Position numbers and translations under genes: made by a program
Notes under the pieces: model-generated
What the model saw: the letters and a program-made list of their open reading frames with translations, nothing else
What the model was told of the DNA's origin: nothing
Databases searched by the model: none
In this document: one piece after another, positions 6,340 through 10,701 of the stretch
Layout: every line of letters begins with the position of its first letter
How positions within the stretch are numbered: position 1 is the stretch's first letter
Source of the DNA: Clostridia bacterium
GTDB taxonomy: Bacteria > Bacillota > Sulfobacillia > SLMV01
Length of the DNA stretch: 10,701 nt
Assembly: GCA_003554565.1 (NCBI GenBank)
Contig: PWGR01000066.1
Location: 1-10,701 of the forward strand
Direction of reading: 5' to 3'

Positions 6340-6367
6340 GGGCCGGGGAGCCCCGTCTCCCCGGCCC
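6340..6367 (+). other. Strong intercistronic hairpin without T run
   Basis: GGGCCGGGGAG (6340-6350) and CTCCCCGGCCC (6357-6367) form a perfect 11-pair stem with a 6-base loop, between malic enzyme and hdrC. No T run follows on either strand, so it is not a standard terminator. It may protect mRNA ends, mark a processing site or cause a partial stop that sets the ratio of the two halves of the operon. Confidence 0.6.
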
Positions 6368-6385
6368 ACTAAGGGGGCGGACAGA

Positions 6386-6787
6386 GTGAAACTGACGCGG
6401 CACGGCTTGCACAGCGAAATGATCGAGAAAATTGAAAGGATCAGCGGCGAGGAGATCTCCAAGTGTTATCAGTGCGGCAAGTGCTCGGCGGGCTGCCCCG
6501 TGGCACAGGAGATGGGAACGCTTCCTCACCGGGTAGTGCGGCACCTGCAGCTGGGGCAGGACGAGCGGGCCTTTGAGGCGGAGGCAGTCTGGTTCTGCAC
6601 CTCGTGCCACACCTGCGAGTCAAGGTGCCCCAAAGGCTTCGACCTCTCGCGCGTTATGGAGGCTCTGCGGGCGGTGCTGCTCCGGCGCGGTGAGGCACCG
6701 GTGCGGCCGGAAGATCTCCCGGCGGAGCTGTTTGCCGCGGCTCCTCAACAGGCGATTGTGAGCTGTTATCGCAAATACGTCAGCTGA
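6386..6787 (+). CDS. hdrC: Heterodisulfide reductase subunit C-like iron-sulfur protein
   Basis: A 133-residue ferredoxin-like subunit that carries electrons between HdrB and HdrA in the soluble HdrABC complex. Two complete [4Fe-4S] motifs are visible: CYQCGKCSAGCP (Cys 27, 30, 33, 37) and CTSCHTCESRCP (Cys 71, 74, 77, 81). No membrane segment is present, so it is the soluble type rather than HdrE/DsrM-linked. The start is GTG 6386 with a G-rich AAGGGGGCGG upstream. It ends soon after PQQAIVSCYRKY, which makes it shorter than the usual 170-200 residues because the C-terminal tail is missing; both clusters are intact. hdrB follows 44 bases downstream. Its real substrate is unlikely to be CoM-S-S-CoB in a bacterium. 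Confidence 0.9.
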   Translation: MKLTRHGLHSEMIEKIERISGEEISKCYQCGKCSAGCPVAQEMGTLPHRVVRHLQLGQDERAFEAEAVWFCTSCHTCESRCPKGFDLSRVMEALRAVLLRRGEAPVRPEDLPAELFAAAPQQAIVSCYRKYVS

Positions 6788-6831
6788 ACCGGCCGACTGA
6801 CGTGCCGGTTAAAGAAAGGTATGAAGCGTCC

Positions 6832-7698
6832 ATGAAATACGGCTACTATCCCGGCTGCACCCTACATCAGCAGGCCGAGGAGTTTGACGTTACGACGCGG
6901 GAGAGTGCCCGCGCGCTGGGCATTGAACTGGAGGAACTGGACAGCTGGCAGTGTTGTGGCGCGGTGTTTCCCCTGGCCACGGACGCCGTGATCAACCTCG
7001 CCGCGCCGTTTCGCGCCCTGGCTGCCGCGTATGAGGCCGGGGTAGAGCTGGTCACAGTGTGCGCCGGGTGCCTCAATGTCCTGCGCCGCACCAATAATCT
7101 GGTGCAAAATGACGACGAGACCCGCGACAAGCTGGTTGACTTCGTGGAGGAGGACTACGCGGGCGAGGGCCGGGTGCATCACCTGCTCGAGCTGCTGCGG
7201 GACGAGGTGGGGTTCGAATCGGTGTCTGAGAGAACCAAAAGAGATCTGAACGGGCTGCGTATCGCCCCCTACTACGGGTGCCTGCTCCTGCGGCCCCCCG
7301 ACGAGATGGAGTTCGATGACGCCGAAGACCCGCAGATCCTGGAGAACATGCTGGCGGGCATCGGTGCCCACCCGGTGAGCTATCCGCTCAGGATGGACTG
7401 CTGTGGGGCGTATCTTCCCATAGGAGAACTGGAGGAACGGAGAAATCGTGCCGCAGTGGCTGTAATGCGATCGGCCTCCGCAGCGGGAGCCGAAGCCATC
7501 GTGACCAGCTGTCCGCTGTGCGCGCACAATCTGGAGCAATGCGCACAAGACGTGCCCGGAGCAGAGATGCTTCCGGTCCTGTACTTCAGCCAGGTTCTGG
7601 CCTATGCGCTGGGACTTGACGCGGACAGCTGCGGGCTTGAGCCCGACGGACTGCACGCGGGAGTGTGTGAAAAAATCGGCATCGGCGAGGTGAAGTGA
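6832..7698 (+). CDS. hdrB: Heterodisulfide reductase subunit B-like protein (two CCG domains)
   Basis: A 288-residue subunit that in methanogens holds two non-cubane iron-sulfur clusters and reduces the disulfide substrate. Both CCG domains are complete: domain 1 has C9 (YYPGC), C41-C42 (WQCCG) and C77/C80 (CAGC); domain 2 has C150 (YYGC), C190-C191 (DCCG) and C227/C230 (CPLC). The start at ATG 6832 is preferred because MKYGYYPGC is the normal family N terminus and AAAGAAAGG lies about 12 bases upstream. A GTG at 6802 would add ten unlike residues without a ribosome site. The next start, hdrA, is one base after its stop, so translation is probably coupled. In a bacterium the electron acceptor or donor is unknown; a thiol/disulfide is only a guess. 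Confidence 0.92.
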   Translation: MKYGYYPGCTLHQQAEEFDVTTRESARALGIELEELDSWQCCGAVFPLATDAVINLAAPFRALAAAYEAGVELVTVCAGCLNVLRRTNNLVQNDDETRDKLVDFVEEDYAGEGRVHHLLELLRDEVGFESVSERTKRDLNGLRIAPYYGCLLLRPPDEMEFDDAEDPQILENMLAGIGAHPVSYPLRMDCCGAYLPIGELEERRNRAAVAVMRSASAAGAEAIVTSCPLCAHNLEQCAQDVPGAEMLPVLYFSQVLAYALGLDADSCGLEPDGLHAGVCEKIGIGEVK

Positions 7699-7699
7699 A

Positions 7700-9700
7700 G
7701 TGCGCAAGATAGGAGTTTTTGTCTGTCACTGCGGATTGAATATTGCCGGCACAGTAGACGTTAAGCGTGTGGCAGAGCGCTGTGCCGAAATTCCGGGTGT
7801 GGTGCACAGTGAGGACTACAGCTACATGTGCTCCGACCCCGGACAGAACCTGATTGCCGAGGCGATCGAAGAAAAGGATCTGGAGGGTATTGTCGTCGCT
7901 GCATGCTCACCCACCATGCACGAGCCAACTTTTCGGGCGGCGGCTGAGGCGGCCGGCCTGAACCCGTATCAGGTGCAGATGGCCAACATCAGAGAGCAGT
8001 GCAGCTGGGTCCACCCGGATGACGAGGAGGAGGCCACCCGCAAGGCAGAGGGAATCGTCGGCGCGGCGGTGGAGAAGGTCCGGCGCGATGAGCCGTTGGT
8101 GCCGCACGAAATCCCCATCACCAAGAAGGCCATGGTCGTGGGCGGCGGGATCACCGGGATGCAGGCTGCACTGGACATTGCGGATGCCGGCTACCCCGTG
8201 ATCCTGGTGGAAAGAGAGGCCACCATCGGCGGTCGCATGGCCCAACTATCGGAGACCTTTCCGACCCTGGACTGTGCATCCTGCATCCTCACCCCGAAGA
8301 TGGCTGAGGTCGGGCGCCATCCACTGATTGAGCTGATGGCCTACAGCGAGGTCGAGGAGGTATCCGGCAGCGTGGGGAATTTCCGGGTCCGGGTGCGCCA
8401 GAAACCCACCTATGTGGACTGGGACGCCTGCATGGGCTGCATGCAGTGCCAGCAGCAGTGCCCGTCCGAGGTGGAGAGCGAGTTTGAGCGCGGCCTGGGT
8501 ACCAAGAAGGCCATAGGTGTGGACTTTCCGCAGGCCATCCCCAACCGGCCGAAGATAGACCCCGAACACTGTGCCCACCTTCGCGGAGATTTCTGCTGGC
8601 TGTGCTCGCGCAGCTGTCCGGTAGATGCCATCGACTACGAGCAGGAGGAGCGGATAGTAGAAGAAGAGGTCGGGGCGATCGTGCTGTCCACCGGATACGA
8701 TATGCTTCCGCAGGAGGTCCTCGGCGAGTACGGCTACGGCAAGTATCCTGATGTGATCGACAGCATGGCCTTCGAACGGATGAAGTCCTCGTCCGGCCCC
8801 ACCGGTGGCGAGATCCGCCGTCCCTCCGACGGTGAAATTCCCAAGGAAGTTGTGTTCATCCAGTGTGCCGGGTCGAGAGATCCGGACAAAGGTCAGTCGT
8901 ACTGTTCGAAGATCTGCTGCATGTACACGGCCAAGCACGCCACCCTGTACCACCACAGCGTGCCGGACGGCCAGGCATACATTTTCTACACAGATGTGCG
9001 GGCGGGAGGCAAGGGCTACGAGGAGTTCGTACAGAGAACAGTGGAAGAGGACAATGCCCTGTACCTGCGCGGTCGGGTATCACGTGTCTACCCGGAGGGA
9101 GACAAGATCCTGGTCAAGGGCGTGGACACTCTCTCGGACGAGAATGTGGAAATTCATGCCGACCTGGTGGTCCTGGCGACCGCGGTTACCCCACGTACCG
9201 ATGCCCGTGAGATGGCGAGGATATTCAATGTCGGGACGGATGAGCACGGTTTTCTCAACGAGGCGCATATCAAGCTGCGTCCCGTGGAGACCACCACCCC
9301 GGGTGTTTACGTCGCCGGTGCAGTGCGCGGCCCGAGGGACATCTCCGACGCCGCGGCCGAGGCTTCGGGAGCAGCCTCCAAGGTGGCTATGCTGCTTTCG
9401 CGCGAGGAGATGGAGACCGACCCGCTCATTGCCGAGGTGGATGAGGGCGACTGCTCGGGCTGTCTCTGGTGCGTCGCGGCCTGCCCCTTTGATGCCATCG
9501 AGGAGAAATACCTCACCCGGCGAGTCGGGGATCGCGAGGTCTCGAGGCGGGTGGTGGAGGTCAATGTGGGGGTCTGTCAGGGATGCGGTGCCTGCACAGT
9601 GGCCTGCCGCGACGGGGCCATGAACCTCAAGGGATATAAGGATGAGCAGATACTGGCGGAGGTGGAGTCGATATGTCTGATAGCTGGCAGCCAACAATAG
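7700..9700 (+). CDS. hdrA: Heterodisulfide reductase subunit A-like FAD/iron-sulfur protein
   Basis: The 666-residue electron-bifurcating core of Hdr complexes, of normal length. The N-terminal domain has FVCHCG (C9, C11) and further cysteines at 44, 69 and 101. The FAD-binding GGGITGMQAALDIADAG is at 148-164, followed by IGGRMAQLSETFPTLDCASC (176-195). An inserted ferredoxin domain has C244/247/250/254 and C291/299/302/306. The CAGSRD (389-394) and YCSKICCMYTAKHA (401-414) blocks are present. The C-terminal ferredoxin has C585/588/591/595 and C626/629/632/636. The start is GTG 7700, with GAGGTG 7 bases upstream, one base after the hdrB stop. Its last 28 bases overlap mvhD. By analogy with methanogen HdrA, the FAD would split electron pairs between a low-potential ferredoxin path and the HdrB path; this is inferred, not shown. 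Confidence 0.94.
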   Translation: MRKIGVFVCHCGLNIAGTVDVKRVAERCAEIPGVVHSEDYSYMCSDPGQNLIAEAIEEKDLEGIVVAACSPTMHEPTFRAAAEAAGLNPYQVQMANIREQCSWVHPDDEEEATRKAEGIVGAAVEKVRRDEPLVPHEIPITKKAMVVGGGITGMQAALDIADAGYPVILVEREATIGGRMAQLSETFPTLDCASCILTPKMAEVGRHPLIELMAYSEVEEVSGSVGNFRVRVRQKPTYVDWDACMGCMQCQQQCPSEVESEFERGLGTKKAIGVDFPQAIPNRPKIDPEHCAHLRGDFCWLCSRSCPVDAIDYEQEERIVEEEVGAIVLSTGYDMLPQEVLGEYGYGKYPDVIDSMAFERMKSSSGPTGGEIRRPSDGEIPKEVVFIQCAGSRDPDKGQSYCSKICCMYTAKHATLYHHSVPDGQAYIFYTDVRAGGKGYEEFVQRTVEEDNALYLRGRVSRVYPEGDKILVKGVDTLSDENVEIHADLVVLATAVTPRTDAREMARIFNVGTDEHGFLNEAHIKLRPVETTTPGVYVAGAVRGPRDISDAAAEASGAASKVAMLLSREEMETDPLIAEVDEGDCSGCLWCVAACPFDAIEEKYLTRRVGDREVSRRVVEVNVGVCQGCGACTVACRDGAMNLKGYKDEQILAEVESICLIAGSQQ

Positions 9701-10095
9701 TCGCCTTTGCCTGTCAATGGTGCACTTATGCAGGTGCTGACCTGGCGGGCACTAGCCGGATCCCCTATCCGCCATCCGTACGGGTCATCAAGGTTCCGTG
9801 CTCGGCACGCGTCGACCCCTCGTTTGTGATACGCGCGTTTCAGAGGGGTGCCGATGGGGTGCTGGTCTCCGGGTGTCACCCGGGCGACTGCCACTACATG
9901 GAAGGCAACTATCTCACCCGGCGACGCTTCTCGCTGGCGAAGCCGTTCATGTCCTATCTCGGCCTGGAGCCCGGGCGGGTGCGGGTGGAGTGGATCTCCG
10001 CGGCCGAGGGGCAGCGTTTTGCCGAGATTGTTCGCGAGATGACCGGGGACATCCGGGCACTGGGCCCCAACCGGAAAATGAGGGAGCGACTATGA
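9673..10095 (+). CDS. mvhD: MvhD/FlxD-like iron-sulfur subunit (hydrogenase delta-type)
   Basis: A 140-residue [2Fe-2S] protein of the MvhD/FrhD family that links HdrA to an electron-input module. Conserved features are ACQWC (C14, C17), PCSARVD (C43), the block RAFQRGADGVLVSGCHPGDC with C68 and C73, and HYMEGNY. The start is ATG 9673, with GGAGGTGG about 9 bases upstream, inside the end of hdrA (28-base overlap). Its stop overlaps the next start (ATGA, 10092-10095). No MvhA or MvhG hydrogenase gene is seen, so the input may be the flavin/iron-sulfur type continuing downstream rather than a hydrogenase. Length is normal. Confidence 0.92.
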   Translation: MSDSWQPTIVAFACQWCTYAGADLAGTSRIPYPPSVRVIKVPCSARVDPSFVIRAFQRGADGVLVSGCHPGDCHYMEGNYLTRRRFSLAKPFMSYLGLEPGRVRVEWISAAEGQRFAEIVREMTGDIRALGPNRKMRERL

Positions 10096-10701
10096 GAATC
10101 CGAAAGTACCAAGACCAGATGCGGGAAAAGGTAAAGAGCCTGCTGGATGCCGGCGAGGTCCGGGCCTTCATCGGGTACCGGTCGGGCCTGCGGCCATCCG
10201 AGGCGGTGGTCGCCTGCGCTGACACGCCCGGGGATGCAGACGAGTTGATCCTAAACGAGTTCTGCGGCATAGTACTCGGCCGTTACGCGCTGGACCGCGC
10301 CCGGTCCGCGGACGAAGACGAAATCGACGAGCCGCCGCTGGGGATTTTGGCCAAGGGATGTGATGAGCTGGCCCTACAGCGCCTGATATGTGACCGGCGG
10401 GTGCTGCGGGAGGATCTGTTTGTGATCGGTGTACCGTGTGAGGGGATGGTCGACGCGCGTGAGGCCGTGCGTCGGTTTGGCCCCGGGGTCGACAAGGCCA
10501 GGATCGAGGGGGATGAGGTGACCGTGGAGACTCCCTCCGGTACTCACTCAGTCCCGCGGGAGGATATCCTGCTCGACAAGTGTCTTGCGTGTGAAAACTC
10601 CGAGCCCGCCGGGGCCGATGTGATGCTCGGTGAGTCTATGGTCAGCGGATCAGTCGGGCGGCGCGACTTCGAATCGGTGGCTGAGGTGGAGGATAAGAGT
10701 C
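10092..10701 (+). CDS. FrhB/FlxB-like iron-sulfur oxidoreductase subunit, 5' part, cut by window edge
   Basis: A reading frame of 203 visible codons, open at the window end, starting at the ATG that overlaps the mvhD stop. It contains LGILAKGCDELALQRLI (83-99), FVIGVPCEGMVD (110-121) and DKCLACENSEPAGADVMLGE (162-181), with cysteines at 58, 90, 100, 116, 164 and 167. This pattern resembles the F420-hydrogenase beta/FrhB-type or FlxB-type iron-sulfur proteins that accompany HdrABC-MvhD in bacteria. There they may bring electrons in from NAD(P)H, formate or another donor. The C-terminal part, where ferredoxin clusters would lie, is outside the window, so the exact subfamily and donor cannot be decided. 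Coding nature and operon membership are secure. Confidence 0.7.
   Translation, partial: MRIRKYQDQMREKVKSLLDAGEVRAFIGYRSGLRPSEAVVACADTPGDADELILNEFCGIVLGRYALDRARSADEDEIDEPPLGILAKGCDELALQRLICDRRVLREDLFVIGVPCEGMVDAREAVRRFGPGVDKARIEGDEVTVETPSGTHSVPREDILLDKCLACENSEPAGADVMLGESMVSGSVGRRDFESVAEVEDKS

Noticed and set aside
5303..6610. Minus-strand 435-codon frame opposite malic enzyme
   Set aside because: Shadow of a fully motif-complete malic enzyme and of the hdrC start; rich in Arg/His with no recognisable domain.
6862..7707. Minus-strand 281-codon frame opposite hdrB
   Set aside because: hdrB has all ten CCG-domain cysteines in place; the antisense frame is a high-GC shadow.
1..10701. CRISPR arrays, tRNA or rRNA genes, transposases, attachment sites
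   Set aside because: None seen: no regularly spaced repeats, no tRNA-like cloverleaf and no transposase motifs in any frame.

Overview
The window is high-GC bacterial DNA that looks like an anaerobic, Gram-positive Peptococcaceae-type organism (Desulfotomaculum/Pelotomaculum relatives: sulfate reducers or syntrophs). This is an inference from the two-subunit oxygen-labile fumarase, the DUF3870-type protein, the soluble HdrABC-MvhD cluster, strong Shine-Dalgarno sites and several GTG starts. No 16S or other taxonomic marker is present.

Left part, minus strand: a long SLC13/DASS dicarboxylate-type transporter (2360 down to 621), followed on the same strand by the 5' part of a second gene (485 down to the window edge). 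Its protein resembles the bacterial archaeo-eukaryotic release-factor-like (baeRF) family. That gene is cut by the window edge, so a scan for complete ORFs misses it and shows plus-strand shadow ORFs instead.

Middle, about 2487-3160: a long stretch without a convincing gene. It contains the transporter promoter, an inverted repeat, and about 550 bases with many nested and long-range complementary segments on the plus strand. I read this as a candidate structured RNA of unknown class. It runs into a DUF3870-type gene (to 3490) whose first ~50 codons are not family-like.

Right part, plus strand, 3500 to the end: a short leader with a branched fold, an intrinsic terminator and a possible antiterminator pairing. 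It is followed by fumarase alpha and beta, NAD-type malic enzyme, then HdrC, HdrB, HdrA, MvhD and the start of an FrhB/FlxB-like iron-sulfur protein, which continues past the edge. From HdrB onward the genes nearly abut or overlap. The enzymes connect fumarate, malate and pyruvate with an Hdr-type electron-transfer (probably flavin-based bifurcating or confurcating) complex, and the dicarboxylate transporter lies next door. This suggests a C4-dicarboxylate and electron-balancing locus.

Most interesting items: the uncharacterised structured region at about 2571-3116, the attenuator-like leader in front of fumarase, and the hidden partial gene at 1-485.
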